Assembly (NCBI GenBank): GCA_020638335.1
Contig: JACKIT010000001.1
Coordinates: forward strand, 1 to 64,000
From: Rhodospirillales bacterium
GTDB taxonomy: Bacteria; Pseudomonadota; Alphaproteobacteria; Micavibrionales; Micavibrionaceae
DNA: 64,000 nucleotides
Direction: 5' to 3'
In this document: one piece after another, positions 51,521 through 58,926 of the stretch
How the letters are laid out: every line of letters starts with the position of its first letter
Numbering within the stretch: the stretch's first letter is position 1
Notes under the pieces: generated by a model
What the model was told of the DNA's origin: nothing
Seen by the model: the letters and a program-made list of their open reading frames with translations, nothing else
Databases searched by the model: none
Position numbers and translations under genes: made by a program

Positions 51521-51597
51521 GCGGGTGTAGCTCAGTTGGTTAGAGCGCCGCCCTGTCACGGCGGAGGCCGCGAGTTCAAGTCTCGTCACTCGCGCCA
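51521..51597 (+). tRNA. tRNA-Asp (anticodon GTC)
   Basis: The acceptor GCGGGTG pairs with CACTCGC (one G-T pair), with G73 and encoded CCA. The anticodon stem-loop CCGCC-CTGTCAC-GGCGG gives GTC. Confidence 0.95.
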
Positions 51598-51737
51598 TTT
51601 GAGATTTTAAAAAATTCCCCTTTTAATTTGATGAAGTGAGTACGCGGATTTTAAAAATTTTGCGTGAATTCCCTGTTTCCTTTTGGCTATTGCGGTGTTA
51701 AAACGGAGGCAGATTAACACACGAATTAGACCTGCTC

Positions 51738-52109
51738 ATGGCACCTCAAGATTTTCTGTTAACGTATTTACCGATTCTGCTGTTTATTGTGATTGCAGCC
51801 GGGGTGTCGTTTGTGATGATTTTGGGGTCGTTGCTGGCCGGGCGGCAAAATCCGGATGCGGAAAAGCTTTCGGCCTATGAGTGCGGGTTTGATGCGTTTT
51901 CCGATGCGCGTACGAAGTTTGACGTGCGGTTTTACCTGGTTTGTTTGCTCTTCATTATTTTTGATTTAGAGATCGCGTTTTTGTTTCCCTGGGCTATATC
52001 GCTGGGAGAAATCGGCGTGTTCGGATTTTGGTCGATGGTGGTATTTTTGGGCGTTTTGACTGTTGGGTTTATTTACGAATGGAAGAAGGGCGCTCTTGAG
52101 TGGGAGTGA
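51738..52109 (+). CDS. nuoA: NADH-quinone oxidoreductase subunit A
   Basis: NuoA is a small membrane subunit at the junction of the peripheral and membrane arms of complex I. The 123-residue protein has three membrane helices (about 8-33, 63-86, 90-112). The conserved loop SAYECGFDAFSDARTKFDVRF and then LLFIIFDLEIAFLFPWA are diagnostic. It opens the nuoABCDEF cluster behind tRNA-Asp and is 9 nt from nuoB. Confidence 0.95.
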   Translation: MAPQDFLLTYLPILLFIVIAAGVSFVMILGSLLAGRQNPDAEKLSAYECGFDAFSDARTKFDVRFYLVCLLFIIFDLEIAFLFPWAISLGEIGVFGFWSMVVFLGVLTVGFIYEWKKGALEWE

Positions 52110-52118
52110 TTTTAGAGC

Positions 52119-52694
52119 ATGGGGCATGACAAGCATATAATCGCTGCGCCAAAATATGATTTTCGCACAGATGTTAAGATGCCGCCGGCGGAAGAGCAGG
52201 ATGTTGTTCCGGCAGCAATTTCCAAGACTCTGGATGAAAAGGGATTTTTGCTCACCTCTACTGATGCGCTGTTTGATTGGGCGCGGACGGGGTCGATGTG
52301 GCCGATGACATTCGGTTTGGCTTGTTGCGCGGTGGAGATGATACATTCATATATGAGCCGGTATGATCTGGACCGTTTCGGCATTATTCCGCGACCCTCT
52401 CCGCGTCAGTCCGATGTTATGATTGTGGCCGGGACTTTGACCAATAAAATGGCGCCGGCGCTGCGGCGCGTTTATGACCAGATGCCGGAGCCGCGCTGGG
52501 TTGTGTCCATGGGCAGTTGTGCTAATGGCGGCGGGTATTATCATTATTCCTATTCCGTTGTGCGCGGATGCGACCGCGTTGTGCCGGTTGATATTTATGT
52601 GCCGGGCTGTCCGCCGACCGCGGAGGCGCTTGTTTATGGATTGTTACAGCTTCAGAAAAAAATTCAGCGCGAAGATACGCGCATTGTGAGATAG
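52119..52694 (+). CDS. nuoB: NADH-quinone oxidoreductase subunit B
   Basis: NuoB carries the terminal [4Fe-4S] cluster N2, which passes electrons to quinone. The 191-residue protein has the ligand motifs GLACCAVEMIH, VSMGSCANGGGYYH and VPGCPPTAEALVYG. The N-terminal 40 residues are an alphaproteobacterial/mitochondrial-type extension. It follows nuoA by 9 nt and precedes nuoC by 10 nt. Confidence 0.96.
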   Translation: MGHDKHIIAAPKYDFRTDVKMPPAEEQDVVPAAISKTLDEKGFLLTSTDALFDWARTGSMWPMTFGLACCAVEMIHSYMSRYDLDRFGIIPRPSPRQSDVMIVAGTLTNKMAPALRRVYDQMPEPRWVVSMGSCANGGGYYHYSYSVVRGCDRVVPVDIYVPGCPPTAEALVYGLLQLQKKIQREDTRIVR

Positions 52695-52704
52695 GGGCGC
52701 GAGG

Positions 52705-53355
52705 ATGGCAACGGATGCACTTAAGGATCTGGCTGATTACATCATGGAGAATCTGGACGATTCCATCGCGAGTTATGATTTTTTCAAAGGCGAGCTTTCT
52801 CTGAATGGCAATCGTGAAAATATTGTTCGCATTTTGAATTTTCTGCGGGATGACAAAGAGTGTACATTTCGCGTTTTGGTCGATATTTGCGGGGCGGATT
52901 ATCCGGATAGGGCGTCGGGTGTCGGTCGTTTTGATGTCGTCTATAATTTGCTGTCTTTGCGGCATAATCAACGTGTACGCGTAAAAATTACGACAGATGA
53001 AGAGACACCTGTGCCGTCTGTAGTTGATATCTTCAGCTCTGCGGGATGGTATGAGCGTGAAGTGTGGGACATGTATGGCGTCATGTTTGCGGGTAATCCT
53101 GATCTGCGCCGTATATTGAGCGATTATGGCTTTGAGGGGCATCCACAGCGTAAGGATTTTCCTTTGACCGGTTATGTTGAAGTTCGCTATGACGATGAGC
53201 TTAAACGCGTTGTTTATGAGCCTGTGAAACTGTCTCAGGATTTCCGCCAGTTTGATGCATTATCGCCGTGGGAAGCGATGACCGATGTGCAGCTTCCCGG
53301 TGATAAGAAGGGAGCTATTCCGCCGCATGGGTGGAAGCGTGCAAAAGGGGGTTAG
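52705..53355 (+). CDS. nuoC: NADH-quinone oxidoreductase subunit C
   Basis: NuoC is the 30 kDa peripheral subunit that scaffolds the quinone module. The 216-residue protein has VDICGADYPDR, FDVVYNLLSL, WYEREVWDMYGVMFAGNPDLRRI and DYGFEGHPQRKDFPLTGYVEVRYD, all family motifs. NuoC and NuoD are separate here, unlike the enterobacterial fusion. An extra gene, rather than nuoD, follows after 6 nt. Confidence 0.95.
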   Translation: MATDALKDLADYIMENLDDSIASYDFFKGELSLNGNRENIVRILNFLRDDKECTFRVLVDICGADYPDRASGVGRFDVVYNLLSLRHNQRVRVKITTDEETPVPSVVDIFSSAGWYEREVWDMYGVMFAGNPDLRRILSDYGFEGHPQRKDFPLTGYVEVRYDDELKRVVYEPVKLSQDFRQFDALSPWEAMTDVQLPGDKKGAIPPHGWKRAKGG

Positions 53356-53361
53356 CGGTGT

Positions 53362-54015
53362 ATGGCGGAGAGCATTGACGATATTTTGAAAAGCATTCGG
53401 GGCATTATAAAAGAAGAGGGATACGGTAAGCCTGTGAAGTGCTCTCAAAAGAAAAACGATCTACCGCAGTATAACAATGGTGACGGCAGGGTTCGTGCAT
53501 CTTCTTCTTTCAGTGATTTTGTTATATTTATCATTCTCATATGGCTTGGATTTTTGACGTATCAACAGTATCAATTGATGCATATAGTCAATGTGGATGC
53601 CTACGTTAAGCGAGTTGAAAGCAAAGTTGAAAATGACAGAGCAGCAAGAGCATCGGCCTCCTCATTTATTGCGTCTGTTCAATCTGCACCTGAAATCCGT
53701 GTTGCGAATAGTGAAAGTGCTTTTGTTGAGATTCCGACTTTTGTTAAAAACTTGAATGTTTCAGGCGATGATCCGAAATATATTCGCCTAAAGATGCTTT
53801 TGGAAGTTCAAAGTGGGCAAAAAGATGCTGTCTTAGCACTTGTTCCAAAAGTTGTTGCTGATTATCATCTATTGTTGGGTGATCTCGAAATACAGGATTT
53901 GAGAGGTTCTGCAGGGCTTTATAAATTTAGGGAACAACTTCTTGAAAAGGCTCAAAGTATCGCGGGTGAAGGTGTTGTAAAAGATGTTTTGATACAGGAA
54001 GTTTTGATTCAATGA
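53362..54015 (+). CDS. PopZ-like N-terminal peptide joined to a membrane-anchored FliL-like domain
   Basis: This 217-residue protein is not a complex I subunit. Residues 1-19 (MAESIDDILKSIRGIIKEE) match the N-terminal helix of the alphaproteobacterial polar organiser PopZ (DUF2497), whose consensus is roughly EEILxSIRxIISE. A basic linker follows, then one membrane helix (52-67, DFVIFIILIWLGFLTY), a heptad-rich stretch (78-100) and a FliL-like domain (about 125-217). That domain has EIPTFVKNLNVSGDDPKYIRLKMLLEV and ends GVVKDVLIQEVLIQ, the usual FliL finish. It starts 6 nt after nuoC and overlaps nuoD by ATGA. It is AT-richer than the nuo genes. Function is unknown; the domain calls are by eye. 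Confidence 0.7.
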   Translation: MAESIDDILKSIRGIIKEEGYGKPVKCSQKKNDLPQYNNGDGRVRASSSFSDFVIFIILIWLGFLTYQQYQLMHIVNVDAYVKRVESKVENDRAARASASSFIASVQSAPEIRVANSESAFVEIPTFVKNLNVSGDDPKYIRLKMLLEVQSGQKDAVLALVPKVVADYHLLLGDLEIQDLRGSAGLYKFREQLLEKAQSIAGEGVVKDVLIQEVLIQ

Positions 54016-55220
54016 GCACAGAGCGTAAGGACATAGATATTGTCGAAGAGACGCAGATCAAGCCCTATACAATGAATTTCGGGCCGCAGCATCCGGCTGC
54101 GCATGGGGTTTTGCGGCTTGTTCTGGAAATGGAAGGCGAGATTGTCCAGCGTGCCGACCCACATATTGGTCTGCTTCACCGAGGTACCGAAAAGCTGATT
54201 GAGCATAAGACCTATACGCAGGCGATGCCGTATTTTGATCGTCTGGATTATGTGTGCCCTTTGAATCAGGAACATGCGTTTGTTCTGGCGACGGAAAAGC
54301 TGTTGGGGATTAGTGTACCCAAGCGCGGGCAATATATTCGAGTGTTGTTTGCCGAGCTGAGCCGCGTGATCAATCATATTTTCAATATTACAACTTTTGC
54401 TCTGGATGTGGGGGCTGTGACCCCGGCGCTATGGGGGTTCGAAGAACGCGAGAAGGGCATGGAATTTTGCGAGCGCGCTTGCGGGGCGCGGTTGCATGCG
54501 AATTATTTCCGCACTGGCGGTGTATCGCAGGATCTTCCGGCGGGGCTTCTGGACGATATGGCGCAGTGGGTTGAAGAATTGCCGAAGTTCCTGGCCGATC
54601 TGGAAACGTTGCTGACGGATAACCGCGTTTTCAAGCAGCGCACGGTTGATATTGGCATTGTTTCGAAAGATCAGGCGCTGAATTGGGGGTTTGTCGGGCC
54701 GATGCTGCGCGCTTCGGGCGTGGTGTGGGATTTGCGCAAGAACCAGCCTTATGATTCATATGAAGATTTTGATTTCGATATTCCAGTTGGGAAGACCGGG
54801 GATTGTTATGCGCGCTATCTGGTGCGGATGGCCGAGATTTATGAATCTCTGAAAATTATGAAACAGGCGATTGAAAAGATGCCGGACGGGCCGAGCCGCG
54901 TCAATGATTACAAGGTTGCGCCGCCGCCGCGCGGCGAGATGAAATCTTCGATGGAGGCGATGATCCATCACTTTAAGCTCTATAGCGAGGGTTTCCACGT
55001 ACCGGCAGGGGAGACCTACACGGCTGTGGAAGCGCCGAAGGGTGAGTTTGGCGTGTATTTGGTGAGCGACGGGACGAACAAGCCCTATCGTTGCCGCATT
55101 CGCGCCCCGGGCTTTGCGCATTTGCAGGCGCTTGATTTTATGAGCAAAGGACATCAGCTTGCCGATACGGTGGCGATTATCGGGAGCCTCGATATTGTGT
55201 TCGGAGAGATTGATCGTTAG
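54012..55220 (+). CDS. nuoD: NADH-quinone oxidoreductase subunit D
   Basis: NuoD is the 49 kDa subunit forming the quinone cavity with NuoB. The 402-residue protein has NFGPQHPAAHGVLRLVLEMEGE, DPHIGLLHRGTEKLIE, FDRLDYVCPLNQEHAF and the C-terminal DIVFGEIDR. The start lies in an ATGA overlap with the FliL-like gene, which implies coupled translation. Its TAG stop is directly followed by an ATG that begins a broken copy of the nuoE 5' end. Confidence 0.96.
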   Translation: MSTERKDIDIVEETQIKPYTMNFGPQHPAAHGVLRLVLEMEGEIVQRADPHIGLLHRGTEKLIEHKTYTQAMPYFDRLDYVCPLNQEHAFVLATEKLLGISVPKRGQYIRVLFAELSRVINHIFNITTFALDVGAVTPALWGFEEREKGMEFCERACGARLHANYFRTGGVSQDLPAGLLDDMAQWVEELPKFLADLETLLTDNRVFKQRTVDIGIVSKDQALNWGFVGPMLRASGVVWDLRKNQPYDSYEDFDFDIPVGKTGDCYARYLVRMAEIYESLKIMKQAIEKMPDGPSRVNDYKVAPPPRGEMKSSMEAMIHHFKLYSEGFHVPAGETYTAVEAPKGEFGVYLVSDGTNKPYRCRIRAPGFAHLQALDFMSKGHQLADTVAIIGSLDIVFGEIDR

Positions 55221-55253
55221 ATGAAAAAACCATTTGATATAAACGCAGGCTAG
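55221..55253 (+). pseudogene. Decayed duplicate of the nuoE start
   Basis: The stretch reads MKKPFDINAG and then a stop. It starts on the base after the nuoD stop. Over 32 nt it matches the true nuoE start at 55654-55685 in 29 positions. It marks where nuoE used to begin, or the outer half of a duplication flanking the GIY-YIG unit. Confidence 0.85.
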
Positions 55254-55262
55254 CGATGAAAC

Positions 55263-55289
55263 GTCATCCCCGCGTAGGCGGGGATCCAG
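55263..55289 (+). repeat. Left 27 bp inverted repeat of the GIY-YIG unit
   Basis: It begins GTCATCCCCGCG and ends GGCGGGGATCCAG. It pairs with the repeat at 55589-55615 in 24 of 27 positions, and is itself a hairpin (CCCCGC/GCGGGG with a short loop). Confidence 0.85.
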
Positions 55290-55298
55290 AAGAACTAA

Positions 55299-55583
55299 AT
55301 GAAAGCAGGATATGTCTATATTTTAACAAATAAACCAAACGGGACTTTGTATATCGGCGTAACATCAAATCTGAAGAAACGCATTTGGGAGCATAGAAAT
55401 AAAGTTGTTGAGGGTTTTTCTGAAAAGTGCGATTTAAACCGCTTGGTTTGGTATGAAGTTTATGAAGATATAAGTGAAGCGATCCTGCAGGAAAAACGGA
55501 TGAAAAAGTGGGAGCGTAGCTGGAAATTGAAAAGAATTCATGAGATGAATCCGGACTGGGATGATTTGTATGATAAATTATAG
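55299..55583 (+). CDS. GIY-YIG domain endonuclease-like protein
   Basis: The 94-residue protein is a stand-alone GIY-YIG domain of the UvrC/Slx1-like superfamily (small COG2827 type). The two strands are GYVYILTNKPNGTLYIGVTS, followed by the helix with catalytic-type Arg (LKKRIWEHRNKVVEGF), then RLVWYEVYEDISEAILQEKRMKKWER with the metal-binding Glu. Proteins of this group are tiny, often found between genes beside GTCATTCCCGCG-type repeats, and their role is not settled. There is no strong ribosome-binding site; AGAACTAA lies before the ATG. Confidence 0.85.
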   Translation: MKAGYVYILTNKPNGTLYIGVTSNLKKRIWEHRNKVVEGFSEKCDLNRLVWYEVYEDISEAILQEKRMKKWERSWKLKRIHEMNPDWDDLYDKL

Positions 55584-55588
55584 TCTTG

Positions 55589-55615
55589 CTGGATTCCCGC
55601 CTGCGCGGGAATGAC
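55589..55615 (+). repeat. Right 27 bp inverted repeat of the GIY-YIG unit
   Basis: It begins CTGGATTCCCGCC and ends GCGGGAATGAC, the complement of the left end with three mismatches. A short copy of its tail (GGGAATGACAGG) is repeated at 55621-55632. Confidence 0.85.
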
Positions 55616-55653
55616 AGGGGGGGAATGACAGGAAGGGTGGAAGTTGAACAACG

Positions 55654-56313
55654 ATGAAAAAATCATTTGATATAAACGCGGACTACCAACCGGAAAGCTT
55701 TGAATTTTCCAAGGCTTTTCAAAAGAAAGTGGAAGAGGCGATTTCACTGTATCCCAAGGGGAGGCAGCAATCGGCTGTTATGCCTTTGCTGGATTTGGCG
55801 CAGCGGCAGGTTGCCGAAGAGGGCGCGAAGGCAACGCCCGTTTATGGTGGATGGATTCCGCGTGCGGCGATGGACAAGATTGCCGAGATTCTCGATATGG
55901 CGCCGATCAAAGTTTATGAAGTGGCGACGTTTTATTCGATGTATAACACTGCACCGGTGGGGAAATATTTGGTGCAGATTTGCGGGACGACGCCGTGCTG
56001 GCTGTGCGGGTCTGATGATATTATCCAGACCTGCACCAAACATCTGGGGATTGGCATGGGGGAGACGACGCCGGATGGAAAATTCACCCTGATGGAGGTG
56101 GAGTGTCTGGGCGCGTGCGTAAATGCGCCGATGGTGCAGATTAACGACGATTATTACGAGGATTTGACCGAGGGCAGCATGAAAGAAATTCTCGATATGT
56201 TGAGTGAAGACATGAAGCCAAAAATTGGTTCGCAAAAGGCGCGTAAAGCTTCGATGGCACTATCTGGACCGACGACTCTCAAAGAGCGGGCGAAAAAGGC
56301 GGGGGTGGTTTAG
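55654..56313 (+). CDS. nuoE: NADH-quinone oxidoreductase subunit E
   Basis: NuoE is the 24 kDa subunit with the [2Fe-2S] cluster N1a in the NADH-oxidising module. The 219-residue protein has RAAMDKIAEILDMAPIKVYEVATFYSMY, and the cluster ligands in ICGTTPCWLCGSDDI and EVECLGACVNAP. A short basic tail follows. The ATG at 55654 is complete despite the unit inserted just before it. Translation now depends on a new leader (GGAAGGGTGG upstream) instead of the former tight junction with nuoD. nuoF starts 2 nt after the stop. Confidence 0.95.
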   Translation: MKKSFDINADYQPESFEFSKAFQKKVEEAISLYPKGRQQSAVMPLLDLAQRQVAEEGAKATPVYGGWIPRAAMDKIAEILDMAPIKVYEVATFYSMYNTAPVGKYLVQICGTTPCWLCGSDDIIQTCTKHLGIGMGETTPDGKFTLMEVECLGACVNAPMVQINDDYYEDLTEGSMKEILDMLSEDMKPKIGSQKARKASMALSGPTTLKERAKKAGVV

Positions 56314-56315
56314 AG

Positions 56316-57596
56316 ATGCTCACTGACGAAGATCGGATATTTACGAATATTTATGGCTGGGAGAGTTTTTCTCTTAAACAGGCACAAAAGCGTGGGGATT
56401 GGGACAATACCAAGGCGATTTTGGCCAAGGGGCGGGACTGGATTATTGATGAGATGAAGGCTTCGGGCTTGCGCGGGCGCGGCGGGGCCGGTTTTCCTAC
56501 CGGGATGAAATGGTCATTTATGCCTAAGGAATCGGACGGGCGGCCGCATTATCTGGTGGTGAATGCCGATGAGTCTGAGCCGGGAACATGTAAAGATCGC
56601 GATATTTTACGTCATGAACCTCATAAATTACTTGAAGGATGTTTGGTCGCCGGGTTTGCGATGGGGGCGCATGCAGCCTTTATCTATATTCGCGGAGAAT
56701 TTCAGAATGAAGGTTCTGAAGTGATTAAGGCGATTAAAGAGGCCTATGCTGCTGGATTGTTGGGGAAGAATGCCGCCGGGTCCGGTTGGGATTTTGATGT
56801 TGTTTTGCATCGCGGGGCCGGGGCTTATATTTGCGGTGAGGAAACAGCACTGATTGAATCGATTGAGGGCAAGAAAGGCCAGCCGCGCAACAAGCCACCA
56901 TTTCCGGCGATGGCGGGGCTATATTCCTGTCCGACGACGGTGAATAACGTGGAAACGATTGCGGTGGCACCGACGATTTTACGCCGTGGGGGTTCGTGGT
57001 TCTCCGGGCTGGGCCGGAATGAGAAGAATGCCGGGACCAAGCTGTTTTGTATTTCGGGGCATGTGAATAATCCGTGCAATGTCGAAGAGGTGATGGGCAT
57101 TCCGCTTAAAGAGCTGATTGACAAGCATTGCGGTGGTGTGCGCGGCGGATGGGATAATCTGCTGGCTGTGATACCGGGCGGGTCTTCGACTCCGATGCTG
57201 CCGAAAGAGATGTGCGAAAACTTGCATATGGATTTTGATTCCTTGCGTGAACTCGGTACAGGCCTTGGTACGGCAGGTGTTATCGTGATGGATAAGTCTA
57301 CGGACGTGATACAGGCAATTTGCCGATTGTCGCAGTTTTATATGCATGAAAGTTGCGGTCAATGTACGCCGTGTCGTGAAGGGACGGGATGGGTTTGGCG
57401 TGTGATGAAGCGGATGGTGGTAGGTAATGCCAGCGTTGAAGAAATTGATATGCTCTTTGAGGTGACCAAGGAGATTGAAGGGCACACGATTTGCGCGCTG
57501 GGCGATGCTGCGGCCTGGCCGGTGCAGGGGTTGATCAAGCATTTCCGCCCTGAGATGGAGCACCGGATTATGGAGTACCGCAAGGCGGCGGCTTAG
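56316..57596 (+). CDS. nuoF: NADH-quinone oxidoreductase subunit F
   Basis: NuoF binds NADH and FMN and holds a [4Fe-4S] cluster (N3). The 426-residue protein has GLRGRGGAGFPTGMKWSFMP (glycine-rich nucleotide site), NADESEPGTCKDR, GAGAYICGEETALIESIEG, and the cluster ligands in ESCGQCTPCREGT plus the distal Cys in HTICALGDAAAWPV. Length is normal. It ends the first nuo block; the next nuo gene (nuoG) lies 5.6 kb further on. Confidence 0.96.
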   Translation: MLTDEDRIFTNIYGWESFSLKQAQKRGDWDNTKAILAKGRDWIIDEMKASGLRGRGGAGFPTGMKWSFMPKESDGRPHYLVVNADESEPGTCKDRDILRHEPHKLLEGCLVAGFAMGAHAAFIYIRGEFQNEGSEVIKAIKEAYAAGLLGKNAAGSGWDFDVVLHRGAGAYICGEETALIESIEGKKGQPRNKPPFPAMAGLYSCPTTVNNVETIAVAPTILRRGGSWFSGLGRNEKNAGTKLFCISGHVNNPCNVEEVMGIPLKELIDKHCGGVRGGWDNLLAVIPGGSSTPMLPKEMCENLHMDFDSLRELGTGLGTAGVIVMDKSTDVIQAICRLSQFYMHESCGQCTPCREGTGWVWRVMKRMVVGNASVEEIDMLFEVTKEIEGHTICALGDAAAWPVQGLIKHFRPEMEHRIMEYRKAAA

Positions 57597-57605
57597 GTTT
57601 TTGGC

Positions 57606-57824
57606 TTACTGTTGCGCCCAGTCTGGTACAGGCGGTGTCATATCTTTTTCTGCAGCTTCAAACATGAAGCTGTTATCGCTGTTATTATTATAGTTAGCGG
57701 TTAACCCTTGTTCTTCTGAGGGCATGTCTGAAAGTCCTAAGGTTCCAATCAGAGCGCATATAGCTGCCAGGGCAAACATATCTCTTATCCCGCTTTGTTT
57801 ATCTAATGGCGATCTTATTTCCAT
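57606..57824 (-). CDS. Small membrane or exported protein of unknown function
   Basis: The 72-residue protein has one hydrophobic segment (about 15-31, DMFALAAICALIGTLGL), then an acidic, Asn-rich tail (NYNNNSDNSFMFE) ending in PPVPDWAQQ. The start at 57824 has GGGA before it. A TTGACA-like box (57894-57899 on the minus strand) supports transcription. No family is recognised. Confidence 0.5.
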   Translation of the reverse strand: MEIRSPLDKQSGIRDMFALAAICALIGTLGLSDMPSEEQGLTANYNNNSDNSFMFEAAEKDMTPPVPDWAQQ

Positions 57825-57870
57825 TTTTATTTATTCCCAATATTGTGCCCGATAAGGTTATTTGGAGTGG

Positions 57871-57967
57871 TTTTTACGTTATGTAATGTATTTTGTCAAT
57901 AAAAATGCATGATATATCATAAAATATACGGCTATTCATTGACATAATTATGTCTATTGTCTATGGT
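57871..57967. promoter_or_regulatory. Divergent promoter region with two palindromes
   Basis: Rightward: TTGACA (57939) -N17- TATGGT serves the gene at 58003. Leftward: TTGACA (57894-57899, minus strand) -N17- TAAAAA serves the gene ending at 57606. Two perfect palindromes lie inside: ATGATATATCAT at 57909-57920 and GACATAATTATGTC at 57941-57954. The second overlaps the rightward -35 box and looks like an operator. Confidence 0.45.
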
Positions 57968-58002
57968 CGCCAAGATTATGATTCTTGAGAAACGGAAACG
58001 TT

Positions 58003-58842
58003 ATGGATATTGATATTTCAAAGCTAAGAGAGCGTTATGAGCAGGCCTGTGCGATCCGCACCGATATGAAGGCGTTGGTCGATGACCTTGCGGCTTATCC
58101 GGGGGGAGGTCAAAAACATCAGACTTTAGAAGCATTTAGTAAAGAGCTTTTGGGAAAGAGCGTTGATGATATTTCTATTGATACTTCACAGGAGCTTCAA
58201 GATTTATTGCCGGAGATTTCTCAAGAAATTTGGATGCGTCAGGCGGAGACGGTTTTGGATGATTATGCGGGGATTTTATATGCAAGACATTATAATCATA
58301 TTTTGTTTCGAAATGCGGCAAAAGAAATTGTTGGAGATGCGTTTTTAGCATCGAAGTTATCTACAGAGTTTATGGCTACTCAAAAGGCATTTGATCAAAG
58401 TCACTCCGAGGAAATTTCGCATTTTCGGAAGGGGTTAGATATTCTTGAGCGTGAGGCGGTACATAATCCTATGCTTTTTGAAAAAATCAGGGCAGGAAGA
58501 AGTGATGTAGCCAGTGCTGTTCTTGCGTGTGATTATACGGAGGATAAGGATGGTCTTAAAACGTTGATTACGGCTCTTGGGGCACGTTCAAAGATTTCTC
58601 TTGCGGAGATGGCGCTTTACCAGGCTTCGGCGCAAGCTTCTTTTACATACATTTTTGAGAGCAAGTGCAGTTTTGGTTTATGTAAGGGTCCTGAATCCAG
58701 GAGGAAATGGGATCGTGATCTTATGGGCATGTTAAAATGTGTTGATGAGGCTTTGGAAAAGGCCGGGGAAGAATTTGGCAGATTGAGCGTTGATTGCAGC
58801 TCGGAGATTGTTCGGGATAATAATTCTTTTGAGTTTGTCTAA
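58003..58842 (+). CDS. Helical protein of unknown function
   Basis: The 279-residue protein is mostly alpha-helical and acidic. It has no signal peptide, membrane helix or motif I know. Notable parts are an N-terminal coiled-coil stretch (ISKLRERYEQACAIRTDMKALVDD), a central region rich in Glu/Ser and a C-terminal part with three Cys (SKCSFGLCKGP and MLKCVDEA). The ATG at 58003 follows GGAAACGTT; a TTG six codons upstream is less likely. It is AT-rich and lies in the block that splits nuoF from nuoG. Confidence 0.65.
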   Translation: MDIDISKLRERYEQACAIRTDMKALVDDLAAYPGGGQKHQTLEAFSKELLGKSVDDISIDTSQELQDLLPEISQEIWMRQAETVLDDYAGILYARHYNHILFRNAAKEIVGDAFLASKLSTEFMATQKAFDQSHSEEISHFRKGLDILEREAVHNPMLFEKIRAGRSDVASAVLACDYTEDKDGLKTLITALGARSKISLAEMALYQASAQASFTYIFESKCSFGLCKGPESRRKWDRDLMGMLKCVDEALEKAGEEFGRLSVDCSSEIVRDNNSFEFV

Positions 58843-58926
58843 GGGTTTTTAAAATTGAGGGGGGGGTGACTTCTGGAAAATGTATTTATATGTTCTTTCT
58901 TAAGTTATGTGAAAAGAGGGTGAAAT

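Larger units (their letters stand above)
55263..55615 (+). mobile_element. Putative GIY-YIG mobile unit with terminal inverted repeats
   Basis: A 353 bp unit is bounded by 27 bp imperfect inverted repeats and contains one gene, for a GIY-YIG nuclease. It lies between nuoD and nuoE, flanked by a 32 nt near-perfect direct duplication of the nuoE start (55221-55252 and 55654-55685). No transposase is present. That it moves, or moved, is inference from this architecture. Confidence 0.55.

Noticed and set aside
55221..55253. Tiny leader peptide MKKPFDINAG as a regulatory ORF for nuoE
   Set aside because: Its near-identity to the nuoE start shows it is a duplicated remnant; no attenuation structure is visible.
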